From NCBI RefSeq assembly GCF_005938385.1, contig NZ_VCRA01000023.1:1-64000 (forward strand): a DNA stretch of 64,000 nucleotides. The letters run 5' to 3'. Position numbers and translations under genes: made by a program. Shown one piece after another: positions 1-8,773 of this stretch. The DNA is from Paenibacillus mesophilus. GTDB lineage: Bacteria; Bacillota; Bacilli; Paenibacillales; NBRC-103111. The notes under the pieces were generated by a model. That model worked only from the letters and a program-made list of their open reading frames with translations. It had not been told where the DNA came from and ran no database searches. Each line of letters starts with the position of its first letter. The stretch's first letter is position 1.

Positions 1-1
1 A

Positions 2-106
2 CAGTTTGCTCGTGCCCGCAGTTTTATCTCTACCCTCCGTAAGCAAGGCCTCCCGGTCCTCACCTCCCTAACCTCCGTTCTTTGTGGTGAATTTCGTTTT
101 GGATGA
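2..106 (+). pseudogene. IS66-type transposase, C-terminal fragment (cut by window edge)
   Basis: The frame opening at base 2 gives about 34 residues ending in TGA at 104-106. It contains ARARSFISTLRKQG, which resembles the conserved C-terminal end of IS66-family DDE transposases. Only this tail is in the window, so whether the gene is intact upstream cannot be judged. No start codon is available. The family call rests on this one motif recognised from memory. The DNA that follows is AT-richer than the rest of the window and could include the right end of the element, but no terminal repeat was identified. Confidence 0.6.
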
Positions 107-137
107 TTATGGAACCTAAGTAGTAACTCGAAATTTC

Positions 138-167
138 ACTATTACTGAACTTAAGTTCAGTAATAGT
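138..167. repeat. 30-bp perfect palindrome
   Basis: Bases 138-167 are perfectly self-complementary around the centre AACTTAAGTT, and flanking AGTAAC (122-127) can also pair with GTTACT (166-171). The palindrome starts 32 bp after the transposase stop. It may be a terminator-like hairpin, a transposon-end structure or a protein-binding palindrome. There is no run of T after it, so a simple rho-independent terminator is not favoured. Confidence 0.7.
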
Positions 168-333
168 TACTCCAAGTTCACTGTTCCCCCAATTACCGAG
201 AAGTGTAGTCAAATAGCGAAATGAGCTTCACAAATAAGCAAAATTGGTTCATTGTTCACCTGACATGCTTTTTCGTTAACTTCGCTAAGACGATAAATCG
301 AAGTGCAAGGTGGTAAACCAAGGAAAACTTTCG

Positions 334-394
334 GTATTCGGGGTCCTCGAAAAGTACATGGTGCAACTTCGAAGGCTTACGTCACTTATCGGGG
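334..394 (+). repeat. Diverged copy of the 66-bp dispersed repeat
   Basis: This copy begins GTATTCGGGGTCC, then CGAAAAGTAC, and ends with a GCTTACGTCACTT-like segment followed by GGGG. It matches in order the two tandem copies upstream of leuS (37801-37932), with several substitutions. The core TTCGGGG-N-CCCGAA is nearly self-complementary. It is probably a family of intergenic repeats in this genome. Confidence 0.55.
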
Positions 395-714
395 TGAGAG
401 AGGCGGTCGCTGCATCTTCGAAGTACGTCGATAGAAGTTTTCTTGGAATAAGCTCCGGGTTTATTTGTGTGAGGAATTATGTCGCAAGAAGACAGTTTGT
501 GCAAGGAAAAAGGTCGAATCCATATAATTCTTCTTCTATTTTTGTTGAAAATGATCGAATTGATAAAATTTTTAGAAAACTCGGATGAAATACGTTTTGT
601 TTTCCTCTATAATAAGGAATGTAAGTTGCATTGCTTGTTAGGATTCTTTACAGAACTTTAACATTGAGTAAATTGGCTGTACATCATCCTCGGTCCAAGG
701 AGGTGCCCCAAGGC

Positions 715-2643
715 ATGGCAACCGTTTCTCCGTACGTCACTTCCGACGATCTGTACTTGTACAATCACGGCCAATTGTTTCGCGCCTACCGTACCTTCGG
801 CGCACACCTTTGCCGGATCGGCGGCGCCAAAGGCGTACGGTTCACCGTATGGGCGCCGAACGCGAATGAAGTAAGCGTAGTGGGGGATTTCAACGGATGG
901 GAGGGGGCCGGGCACCGGCTGCAGCGGAATGGAACGACTGGCGTATGGAGCGGATTCGTGCCCGGCATCCGGGAAGGAACGATTTACAAATACGAGCTTG
1001 TCGACAGGCATGGCGGCAAAAGGCTGAAAGCCGATCCGTTTGCCTTTCAGGCCGAGCTCAGACCCGGGACCGCATCGGTCGTTACCCGGCTGGACGGGTT
1101 CCGGTGGAACGACGCGGGCTGGATGAGACGCAAGCGCAAGTATCCTCCGTATGAGCGGCCGATGCTCATTTACGAAGTGCACTTGGGCTCGTGGCGTCTG
1201 GATGGTCCCGAACAGTTCCGGACTTACCGGCAGTTGGCCGAAGAATTGGTCGACTACGTCGAATCGAGAGGCTACACCCATATCGAAGTGCTGCCGTTAA
1301 CCGAGCATCCGCTGGATCTTTCGTGGGGATATCAGACGACCGGCTATTACGCGGCCACAAGCCGATACGGTCCGCCCGAAGGGCTGCAGACGCTCGTGGA
1401 CAGCTGCCATCGGCGGGGCATAGGCGTCGTGCTCGATTGGGTGCCGGGACATTTCTGCAAGGACGACCACGGCCTGCGGCTGTTCGACGGAACTACGTTG
1501 TACGAGGATGCGAACCCCGGAAGAGCGGAGAAGCCGCTGTGGGGGACGCTCGCTTTCGACTTCGCCAAGCCCGAGATTCACAGCTTCCTGATCTCGAATG
1601 CCATGTTTTGGCTGGACGTCTACCATATCGACGGTTTGCGGGTGGACGCCGTAGCGAGCATGATCGACCTTCATTTCGACAAGCCGCCGGAGCTGCGCAC
1701 ATATAACCGGCATGGCGGCACCGAGCACCTCGAGGCGCTCGAGTTTTTGCGCAAGCTGAACGAAACCGTATTTCGCTTCTACCCCGACAGCCTGATGATC
1801 GCTGAAGATTCGTCCGCCTGGCCCGGCGTCACGGCGCCGACCTATAAGGGAGGCCTCGGCTTCAACTACAAATGGAATATGGGCTGGATGAACGATATGC
1901 TCCGTTATATGGAGACCGACCCCGCTCATCGTCCGGCCCGGCATTCGCTCGTTACCTTCTCGATGATGTACGCCTACTCCGAAAACTACATGCTGCCTCT
2001 CTCACATGACGAAGTTGTTCACGGCAAACGTTCTCTGCTCAATAAGATGCCCGGCTGTTACGAAGAAAAATTTGCAAATTTGCGGTTGTTTTACGGGTAT
2101 TGGACCGCTTTTCCCGGCAAGAAGCTGCTGTTCATGGGCGGCGAATTCGGTCAATTCGACGAATGGAAGGATGCCGAAGCGCTCGATTGGATGCTGCTCG
2201 ATTATCCGATGCACGGGGCGATGCACCGCTACATGAAGGATTTGAGCGCGATATACGCCAAGAAGCCCGCACTCTGGGAACGGGATCACGCCCCGGAAGG
2301 GTTTCAATGGATCGATGCCGACAATGCGGCCCAGAGCATCGTGACGTTTATTCGAAGGGGAAAGAAGGCCACAAGCCACCTGATCGCCATATGCAATTTT
2401 TCACGGAACTTGTATCCCGTATTCCGGCTCGGAGTGCCGTCAGGATCGGTCTACCGCATTATCTTCAACAGCGATGCCCCCGAGTACGGCGGTTCCGGTC
2501 AATACATGCCCGGACGGACGAAAGCCGACCGGCTGAAGCTCCACGGCCAGCCGTTCAGCGTCGAGCTTCCCGTTCCACCTTTAACGTTTCTCCTGCTCGA
2601 ACCGGCGCCAAGCGCCGTCAAACGTGCAGCGAATGCCGAGTAA
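715..2643 (+). CDS. glgB: 1,4-alpha-glucan branching enzyme
   Basis: GH13 glycogen branching enzyme: it cuts alpha-1,4 glucan chains and rejoins them as alpha-1,6 branches in the cytoplasm. The 642-residue protein has the usual order, an N-terminal CBM48-like beta domain (VRFTVWAPNANEVSVVGDFN) then the catalytic barrel. Visible motifs are EVLPLTEHP, DGLRVDAVASM with predicted nucleophile Asp311, LMIAEDSS with acid/base Glu364, and PLSHDEVVHGK. The ATG at 715 is chosen because AAGGAGG lies at 698-704, although the frame stays open to 631. It is the first gene of glgB-glgC-glgD-glgA-GH15, and its length is normal for the family. Confidence 0.96.
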   Translation: MATVSPYVTSDDLYLYNHGQLFRAYRTFGAHLCRIGGAKGVRFTVWAPNANEVSVVGDFNGWEGAGHRLQRNGTTGVWSGFVPGIREGTIYKYELVDRHGGKRLKADPFAFQAELRPGTASVVTRLDGFRWNDAGWMRRKRKYPPYERPMLIYEVHLGSWRLDGPEQFRTYRQLAEELVDYVESRGYTHIEVLPLTEHPLDLSWGYQTTGYYAATSRYGPPEGLQTLVDSCHRRGIGVVLDWVPGHFCKDDHGLRLFDGTTLYEDANPGRAEKPLWGTLAFDFAKPEIHSFLISNAMFWLDVYHIDGLRVDAVASMIDLHFDKPPELRTYNRHGGTEHLEALEFLRKLNETVFRFYPDSLMIAEDSSAWPGVTAPTYKGGLGFNYKWNMGWMNDMLRYMETDPAHRPARHSLVTFSMMYAYSENYMLPLSHDEVVHGKRSLLNKMPGCYEEKFANLRLFYGYWTAFPGKKLLFMGGEFGQFDEWKDAEALDWMLLDYPMHGAMHRYMKDLSAIYAKKPALWERDHAPEGFQWIDADNAAQSIVTFIRRGKKATSHLIAICNFSRNLYPVFRLGVPSGSVYRIIFNSDAPEYGGSGQYMPGRTKADRLKLHGQPFSVELPVPPLTFLLLEPAPSAVKRAANAE

Positions 2644-2672
2644 GGAACTTTAACGGAATTCCCGCCCTGACT

Positions 2673-2711
2673 GACGACCGGGGCAATGTGTAACGGCAAG
2701 TCCCGGTCGTC
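2673..2711 (+). other. Stem-loop between glgB and glgC
   Basis: GACGACCGGG at 2673-2682 pairs perfectly with CCCGGTCGTC at 2702-2711 around a 19-nt loop. No T-run follows, so it is more likely an mRNA processing or stability hairpin, or a weak attenuator, than a terminator. It sits in the 135-bp gap between glgB and glgC. Confidence 0.55.
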
Positions 2712-2778
2712 GGAGAGCAGATACGTTATTCCATTAAAATTCCCAAGTCGATCACACAACCGAGAGGGGAAATAGATT

Positions 2779-3942
2779 ATGCGTAACGAATGCATCGCTA
2801 TGCTGCTGGCAGGTGGCGAAGGCCGCAGACTCGGCATGTTGACGAAAGAGCTGGCCAAACCGGCCGTTCATTTCGGAGGTAAATACCGGATTATCGATTT
2901 CACGCTCAGCAACTGCGTCAATTCCGGCATCGATACCGTCGGGGTGCTGACCCAATACCAGCCGCTCGTGCTGAACCAATATCTCGGGATCGGCAGCCCG
3001 TGGGGACTCGACCGCCGGGAAGGCGGCATGCATGTGCTTCCCCCTTACGTCCGTCAGAAGGGCGGAGTGTGGTATAAAGGAACGGCCAACGCGATTTATC
3101 AAAATATCGGGTTTATCGAGCGCTACAATCCGGAGTACGTTCTCGTTATTTCCGGTGACCATATATACAAAATGGACTACGATCTGTTGCTGGAATCGCA
3201 TAAAAGAAACCGCGCCGACGCCACGATTGCGGTCATTACGGTACCGTGGGCCGACGCCAGTCGGTTCGGCATTCTGAGCGTCGACGAGGATGGCCGGGTC
3301 GTCGAATTCGCCGAGAAGCCGAAGCAGCCGACGAGCAATCTCGCTTCGATGGGCGTCTACATGTTCTCGTGGCCGGTTCTCCGGGAGGCGCTGCACCATG
3401 ATGAAGCCGACAGCCGCTCCTCCAACGATTTCGGCAAGGACATCATTCCGACGCTGCTCCGCGACGGGGCGCGGCTGTTCTCGCACCGGTTCTCCGGCTA
3501 TTGGAAAGACGTTGGCACGATCGAGAGTCTGTGGGAGGCGAATATGGACCTGCTGGACGACGAGCCGGCATTGGACCTGAATGACCGCTCGTGGCGCATC
3601 TACTCGGTGAATCCGAATCGGCCCGCGCATTATGTTTCGCCGGAAGCGACCGTTCAAAGCTCGCTCATTAACGAAGGCTGCATTGTGGAAGGAAGAGTCA
3701 ACCGCTCCGTACTGTTCCATGGCGTGAAGATCGGCAAAGACGCCTTCATCGAAGATTCCGTCATTATGCCGCATGCGGTGATCGGCAGAGGAGCGAGAAT
3801 CGTCCGGGCGATCGTCGGCGAAGGCGCCGTCGTAGGGGACGGCATGCAGATCGGGAGCAATGATTCGGCTGAAATCGCCGTAGTCGGCAGATGTCAAGAC
3901 GTATCGGCGGAACAATCACTCGAGGAGGCGAAATCGGTATGA
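2779..3942 (+). CDS. glgC: Glucose-1-phosphate adenylyltransferase
   Basis: Catalytic ADP-glucose pyrophosphorylase (ATP + glucose-1-phosphate to ADP-glucose + PPi), the committed step of glycogen synthesis. The 387-residue protein has the nucleotidyltransferase signature LLAGGEGRRLGMLT (residues 9-22), FGGKYRIIDFTLSNC, the sugar-binding VVEFAEKP region, and a C-terminal left-handed beta-helix with repeated I/V-G hexapeptides. GAGAGGGG upstream supports the ATG at 2779. The stop overlaps the start of glgD by four bases (ATGA), so the two subunits are probably translationally coupled. Confidence 0.95.
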   Translation: MRNECIAMLLAGGEGRRLGMLTKELAKPAVHFGGKYRIIDFTLSNCVNSGIDTVGVLTQYQPLVLNQYLGIGSPWGLDRREGGMHVLPPYVRQKGGVWYKGTANAIYQNIGFIERYNPEYVLVISGDHIYKMDYDLLLESHKRNRADATIAVITVPWADASRFGILSVDEDGRVVEFAEKPKQPTSNLASMGVYMFSWPVLREALHHDEADSRSSNDFGKDIIPTLLRDGARLFSHRFSGYWKDVGTIESLWEANMDLLDDEPALDLNDRSWRIYSVNPNRPAHYVSPEATVQSSLINEGCIVEGRVNRSVLFHGVKIGKDAFIEDSVIMPHAVIGRGARIVRAIVGEGAVVGDGMQIGSNDSAEIAVVGRCQDVSAEQSLEEAKSV

Positions 3943-5051
3943 AATTGCCAATGATGGGCGTTATCAACCTGATTCACGAAACGGAGGATATGGGAGCTTT
4001 GACGGCGAACCGCTGTCTCGCCGCGGTTCCGTTCGGCGCAAGATATCGTCTGATCGATTTCGTGCTCTCTTCGATGGTGAATTCCGGTATTCCGAAAGTG
4101 GCGGTGTTCGCGCATACGAAGTTCCGCTCGCTGATGGATCATCTCGGCTCCGGCAGCAATTGGGATTTGCACCGCAAGCAGAACGGCTTGTTCGTGCTGC
4201 CGCCGGCGATGGAGGACCAGAGCGATTTCGGCAAAGGGGACCTGCATCACTTCTACCGCAACCGCGACTATTTCGCACGAACCAACCTGGAATATGTCGT
4301 CGTGACGCGCAGCCATATGGTGTGCAACGTCGATTTCGCGCGCGTGCTGGAGTATCACCGGGATCGTCAGGCGGACATTACCGTCGTCTGCAAAAAATGG
4401 CCGAGAGCGGAAACCGGTCTCACCCGCAAAGCGAAGCTGGACGCGAACGGACGCGTGCTTGAAATGCAGGACCATTTCGGCCGGCTCGAAAGCGACATCG
4501 TTTCGATGGAAATGTATGTGCTCCGCAAGGAGCTGCTGATCGAGCTGGTAGAGACGACGCTGGCGCAGGGGCGCGACCATTTTTTCCGCCATGCCATCCT
4601 CTCCAGGCTGAACGAGCTGAACGTCAGCGCCTATTTGCATGACGGGGCGCTAGGTGTCGTCAACACAATTCCGGCGTATTACCGCCATAATATGGATTTG
4701 CTCGATCCGGACGTGTGGAACGATTTGTTTTTCCAGCCGAACCCGATCTATACGAAGGTGAAAGACGAGCCGCCGACCCGGTACCGCAGCGGAGCCCAAG
4801 CGGTTCATTCGCTCATCGCGAACGGCTGCGAGATCGAAGGAACGGTGGAGCGCAGCATCCTGTTCCGGGGCGTGAGGGTCCGCAGAGGGGCGTACGTCCG
4901 CAACAGCATCGTGATGCAGAACGGCATCGTCGGCGAGGGCGGCTTCCTCGAGAACTGCATTTTGGATAAAGAAGTGGAAATCCGGCCGCTGCGGGAATTG
5001 AAAGGCTCGATTCACGTGCCGTTCGTCGCCCTGAAACGGAACGTCATATGA
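3939..5051 (+). CDS. glgD: GlgD-type non-catalytic ADP-glucose pyrophosphorylase subunit
   Basis: GlgC paralogue of 370 residues that in Firmicutes forms a hetero-oligomer with GlgC and boosts its activity. The N-terminus MKLPMMGVINLIHETEDMGALT lacks the catalytic GGxGxRL loop of GlgC while the following fold is kept (FGARYRLIDFVLSSMVNSGI), as expected for GlgD. The C-terminus has hexapeptide-like repeats (SILFRGVRVRRGAYVRNSIV). The start at 3939 overlaps the glgC stop and has GAGGAGG at 3922-3928. A longer upstream start is possible in frame but would overlap glgC by about 50 bases. Confidence 0.93.
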   Translation: MKLPMMGVINLIHETEDMGALTANRCLAAVPFGARYRLIDFVLSSMVNSGIPKVAVFAHTKFRSLMDHLGSGSNWDLHRKQNGLFVLPPAMEDQSDFGKGDLHHFYRNRDYFARTNLEYVVVTRSHMVCNVDFARVLEYHRDRQADITVVCKKWPRAETGLTRKAKLDANGRVLEMQDHFGRLESDIVSMEMYVLRKELLIELVETTLAQGRDHFFRHAILSRLNELNVSAYLHDGALGVVNTIPAYYRHNMDLLDPDVWNDLFFQPNPIYTKVKDEPPTRYRSGAQAVHSLIANGCEIEGTVERSILFRGVRVRRGAYVRNSIVMQNGIVGEGGFLENCILDKEVEIRPLRELKGSIHVPFVALKRNVI

Positions 5052-5127
5052 ATGGGCGGGTCTAACCGGCCTGCCTTGCATGGAAACAAGTCCGCCGCTA
5101 AGCGGAACACCGATGGGAGGGAAATGA

Positions 5128-6558
5128 ATGAACGTCTGGTTCGCGGCATCCGAGGCGATGCCGCTTGTGAAGACGGGAGGACTCGCCGACGTCGTCGGAG
5201 CGCTGCCGAAATCATTGCTCAAACGGGGCGTCGACGTCACGGTCGTGCTGCCGAAATACGGGGAAATTGCTGCATCCTTTACCGAAGACGCGGTTACTTT
5301 GGATACATTTCACGTGTCGCTCGGCTGGCGCAGCCAATATTGCGGGCTTCAGGAAATAACGGTCGACGGCGTGCGGTTTCTGCTGATCGACAACGAGTTT
5401 TATTTCAATCGGGGAAGCTTGTACGGCTATGGCGACGAAGCGGAGCGGTTCGCTTTCTTCTGCTTCGCTTTCATGGAAGCGTTGGGGCGTGCGGAGCGGC
5501 TTCCGGATATCGTACATTGCCACGATTGGCAGACGGGGCTCATTCCGTTTCTGCTGCGGACCCGTTACGCTTACAACCCCGCGCTGCGGGACATCCGGAC
5601 CGTGTTCACGATTCATAACCTGATGTACCAGGGCGTCTTTTCCCGCGATTTGCTGAAGGACCTGCTTTCGGCCGGCGACGATTTGTTCGGCGAGGACGGC
5701 TTGGAGTTTTACGGAGCGGGCAGCTGTATGAAGGCGGCGCTCCGTTATGCGGACAAGCTGACGACGGTAAGCCCGACGTACGCGCTGGAAATTCAGACGG
5801 GAGAGTATGGCGAGAGGCTGGACGGGGTGCTGCGTCAACGGGCGGGAGATTTGAAGGGGATCGTGAACGGAATCGACACGGACATTTTCGATCCGATGAA
5901 CGACTCGCACTTGAAAGTGCCTTACCGCAATTCGCTTTCGAAGAAGCGGCAAAACAAGTCGGCGCTGCAGGAAGAGCTCGGCCTGCCGGTCGACGAATCG
6001 GTTCCGCTGATCGGGATCGTCTCCCGGCTTGTCGGACAGAAAGGGATCGACCTGATCGGCGAAGCGCTTCCGGGGCTTATGGAGGAGAAGCTTCAGATCG
6101 TCGTTCTCGGAGCGGGCGATCCGGGGTTTGAAGCGATGCTTCGCGATGCCGTATGTCGTTATCCGGGCAAGCTCGCGGTATGGTTCGGCTTCAACGAGGG
6201 GCTTGCGCGGCGCATCTATGCGGCGGCCGATATGTTCCTGATGCCGTCGCGCTTCGAGCCTTGCGGGCTGAGCCAGCTTATTTCGCTCCGTTACCGCACC
6301 GTGCCGATCGTCCGGGAAACCGGCGGACTGCGCGATACGGTCGAAGCTTACAACGAGTTTACGGGCGAAGGAGACGGCTTCAGCTTCGGCCCCGCCTCCG
6401 CGCACGATTTGCTGTACACGGTCAGACGCGCGCTGTCGTTCTATGAGGACGCGGATACGTGGAAGCGGATCGTGATGAACGGGGCGAAGAAAGACTGCGG
6501 GTGGGACGGTTCCTCCAAGCAGTATCAGCAGCTTTATCGGGAGCTTTTGATCGGGTAA
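5128..6558 (+). CDS. glgA: Glycogen synthase (ADP-glucose dependent)
   Basis: GT5 glycogen synthase that adds glucose from ADP-glucose to the non-reducing ends of alpha-1,4 glucan. The 476-residue protein starts MNVWFAASEAMPLVKTGGLADVVG, with the ADP-glucose-binding KTGGLADV at residues 15-22. It carries HDWQTGLIP, the GT-B C-terminal segment SRLVGQKGIDLI and the catalytic loop RFEPCGLSQL...ETGGLRDTV. GGGAGG at 5115-5120 places the ATG at 5128. Fourth gene of the operon; length is typical. Confidence 0.95.
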   Translation: MNVWFAASEAMPLVKTGGLADVVGALPKSLLKRGVDVTVVLPKYGEIAASFTEDAVTLDTFHVSLGWRSQYCGLQEITVDGVRFLLIDNEFYFNRGSLYGYGDEAERFAFFCFAFMEALGRAERLPDIVHCHDWQTGLIPFLLRTRYAYNPALRDIRTVFTIHNLMYQGVFSRDLLKDLLSAGDDLFGEDGLEFYGAGSCMKAALRYADKLTTVSPTYALEIQTGEYGERLDGVLRQRAGDLKGIVNGIDTDIFDPMNDSHLKVPYRNSLSKKRQNKSALQEELGLPVDESVPLIGIVSRLVGQKGIDLIGEALPGLMEEKLQIVVLGAGDPGFEAMLRDAVCRYPGKLAVWFGFNEGLARRIYAAADMFLMPSRFEPCGLSQLISLRYRTVPIVRETGGLRDTVEAYNEFTGEGDGFSFGPASAHDLLYTVRRALSFYEDADTWKRIVMNGAKKDCGWDGSSKQYQQLYRELLIG

Positions 6559-6581
6559 ATTTCAGCGGAAGGGACTATACT

Positions 6582-8546
6582 ATGGCCCGGCATTTGGTTA
6601 TCGGAAACGGTAAATTTTTGATCAATCTGGACAACAGGTGCTTCATCCGGGATATTTACTACCCCTACGTGGGGCAAGTAAACCACACCGGGGGACAAGC
6701 GTGCCGTTTCGGTGTATGGAGCAACGGTGCGTTCGCCTGGCTGGACGATCCGGAGTGGCATATCGAGCTCGGCTATATCGATAATTCGCTTGTGACGAAC
6801 ATAATCGCCAGAAATGAAGGTCTCGGACTCGAGCTGCATATGAACGACGGCGTGCACCAGCGCGAGTGCATCTACATCAAACGGGTGTTTATCCGCAATT
6901 TGACCGGGGAGCCGAAAGAAGTGAAGCTGTTTTTTCATCAGGATCTGATGATCGACGGCAACGAGGTCGGCGACACCGCCGCCTATTATCCGGACAACCG
7001 GACCGTGTTCCATTACAAGAAAAAGTATTATTTCATGTTCAACGGAAGCACGAAGCTCGGCGGTATCCATCAATACTCGACAGGCATCAAACGGTTCCAT
7101 TCTGCGGAAGGGACTTGGCGGGACGCGGAGGACGGCGAGCTGATGGGCAATGCGATCGCGCAAGGCTCGGTAGACAGCACGATCAGCCTCCGCGCGGTGC
7201 TGCCGCCGAGAGGCGAAGGCACGGTCTATTACTGGATGGCGGTCGGTCCGAATCTGGAAGAGGCGAAGCGTCTCGACCAATACGTGCAGGAAAGCCAGCC
7301 CGAGAAGCTGCTCAGCCGGATCGTCATTTACTGGAACCATTGGCTGTCGCGTGTCGGGGATGAACACGGTGATTTGCCGGGGAGCATCGTACGGCTGTTC
7401 AAGCACAGCCTGCTGATCGTCCGCACCCAGATTGACGAGCACGGGGCGATTCTCGCCGCGAACGATACTGATATTTTGCAGTACAACCGCGACCATTACA
7501 GCTATATGTGGCCCCGCGACGGGGCGCTTATCGCGGTGGCGATGTCGATGGCCGGGTACCACGGGACGGTTGCCCCGTTTTTCCATTTCTGCAACCGAGT
7601 GCTGTCGCCCGAAGGGTACTTGTACCACAAATACAATCCCGACGGGACGGTCGGGTCCAGCTGGCATCCGTATATCGTCGACGGAATTCCGCGCCTACCG
7701 ATTCAGGAGGACGAGACGGCGCTCGTTTTGTTCGCCTTGTGGAAAGACTACGAGCGGCACGGGGAAATCGAGCTGCCGCAGGCATTGTACCCCACTCTCG
7801 TGCGCAAGGCGGCTTCGTTCCTGTGCGATTATGTGGAGCCGACGCTTTCGCTGCCGCTGCCGAGCTATGATCTGTGGGAAGAACGGTACGGTATATGGAC
7901 GTACACGGTATCCAGCGTTTACGGCGGACTGATGGCGGCTTCTTATTTCGCCGACTTGTTCGGGGATTATGAGCGAAGCGATAAGTACCGGGGAGTGGCG
8001 GAGTGGATCAAGCGCGGGCTGCTCGCCCATCTATGGGACGAGGAATCGGGGCGGTTCGCCCGCGGGCTCGTTCAGCGGGAGTACGGCTGGGAGAAGGACA
8101 TGACGCTGGAGAGCAGCCTGTTCGGTCTGTTCGAGTTCGGCGTGCTGCCGGCGAGCGATGACCGGGTAATCCGCACGATGAATGCGATCGCCCGGGATTT
8201 GGCCGTTCGGACGGAAGTCGGCGGCATCGCCCGCTATACGAACGATTATTATTTCCAGCAGAGCGGCGACATCGGACGCATTCCCGGTAACCCTTGGATC
8301 ATCTGCACGCTGTGGGTGGCAGGCTTTCAGATCGAGACGGCTCTGACGCTCCATGATTTGGACGAGCCGCGCGCCGCTCTGGAAAAAGTAGCCGGGTGGA
8401 CGCTTGCGGGAGGCAATTTGCCGGAGCAGCTTCATCCGGAGGACGGCACGCCGCTGTCGGTCGCGCCGCTCACCTGGTCGCACGCGACCTATGTGGAGAC
8501 GGTGTGCAAATATGTGCGCAAGCGGGATCAGCTGCTGCGCTCGTGA
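6582..8546 (+). CDS. Glycoside hydrolase family 15 (glucoamylase/glucodextranase-like)
   Basis: Predicted intracellular inverting exo-glucosidase that releases glucose from alpha-glucan ends. The 654-residue protein has an N-terminal beta-sandwich (MARHLVIGNGKFLINLDNR...) and a C-terminal (alpha/alpha)6 barrel with YSYMWPRDGAL near residue 309, YDLWEERYGIWTYT and LTWSHATYVETV near 630; the last two regions would supply the catalytic acid and base. No signal peptide is visible, matching a role on stored glycogen. AGCGGAAGGGA precedes ATG 6582, 23 bp after glgA. No glycogen phosphorylase gene is in the window. The exact substrate (maltodextrin, dextrin or trehalose) cannot be read from sequence. 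Confidence 0.88.
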   Translation: MARHLVIGNGKFLINLDNRCFIRDIYYPYVGQVNHTGGQACRFGVWSNGAFAWLDDPEWHIELGYIDNSLVTNIIARNEGLGLELHMNDGVHQRECIYIKRVFIRNLTGEPKEVKLFFHQDLMIDGNEVGDTAAYYPDNRTVFHYKKKYYFMFNGSTKLGGIHQYSTGIKRFHSAEGTWRDAEDGELMGNAIAQGSVDSTISLRAVLPPRGEGTVYYWMAVGPNLEEAKRLDQYVQESQPEKLLSRIVIYWNHWLSRVGDEHGDLPGSIVRLFKHSLLIVRTQIDEHGAILAANDTDILQYNRDHYSYMWPRDGALIAVAMSMAGYHGTVAPFFHFCNRVLSPEGYLYHKYNPDGTVGSSWHPYIVDGIPRLPIQEDETALVLFALWKDYERHGEIELPQALYPTLVRKAASFLCDYVEPTLSLPLPSYDLWEERYGIWTYTVSSVYGGLMAASYFADLFGDYERSDKYRGVAEWIKRGLLAHLWDEESGRFARGLVQREYGWEKDMTLESSLFGLFEFGVLPASDDRVIRTMNAIARDLAVRTEVGGIARYTNDYYFQQSGDIGRIPGNPWIICTLWVAGFQIETALTLHDLDEPRAALEKVAGWTLAGGNLPEQLHPEDGTPLSVAPLTWSHATYVETVCKYVRKRDQLLRS

Positions 8547-8600
8547 GCAAGGGGACGGGGAGGGCGGCGGCGTTTGGCGCTGCCTTTCCAGCTTTCGTCG

Positions 8601-8638
8601 AAAAATAACAGTCTTTTGCGACTGTTATTTTTGCGTTT
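8601..8638 (+). terminator. Rho-independent terminator of the glycogen operon
   Basis: AAAAATAACAGTC (8601-8613) pairs perfectly with GACTGTTATTTTT (8620-8632) around a 6-nt loop, with T-rich flanks on both strands. It lies 55 bp after the GH15 stop and may also serve the converging minus-strand regulator. Confidence 0.85.
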
Positions 8639-8656
8639 TGAGACAGATGCGCCGCA

Positions 8657-8741
8657 TAAGAGATGTTTGCGACTGTTATGTTGAGCTTTTCAGCGAGGGC
8701 CGGTCAATCGCTGGGAATAAGAGTCGCAAACATCTTCTATT
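8657..8741. repeat. Inverted pair of a short intergenic repeat
   Basis: AGATGTTTGCGACT (8661-8674) is the exact reverse complement of AGTCGCAAACATCT (8722-8735). The right arm with its flanks (8714-8741) resembles 37736-37764 upstream of leuS, sharing GAATAAGAG then CAAACATCT then CTATT. TTTGCGACTGTTAT also recurs inside the preceding terminator (8615-8628 and 8666-8679). It looks like a small hairpin-forming repeat family. Confidence 0.6.
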
Positions 8742-8773
8742 TTGCCGAAATTCCCGATTTTTCCGCTGATTGC

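Larger units (their letters stand above)
107..714. other. 608-bp non-coding region before the glycogen operon
   Basis: No convincing gene was found here; a short open frame at 310-588 has no ribosome site and runs through a dispersed repeat. The stretch holds the 138-167 palindrome and a repeat copy at 334-394. A TATAAT at 608-613 could be the -10 of a glgB promoter, but no good -35 lies 16-18 bp upstream. Base composition is clearly AT-richer than the coding DNA that follows. Confidence 0.6.

Noticed and set aside
310..588. 92-codon frame near the window start
   Set aside because: No ribosome site, passes through a diverged copy of the 66-bp intergenic repeat, and resembles no protein.
2752..3915. 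387-codon minus-strand frame opposite glgC
   Set aside because: Shadow of the highly conserved glgC; no start context and no motif.
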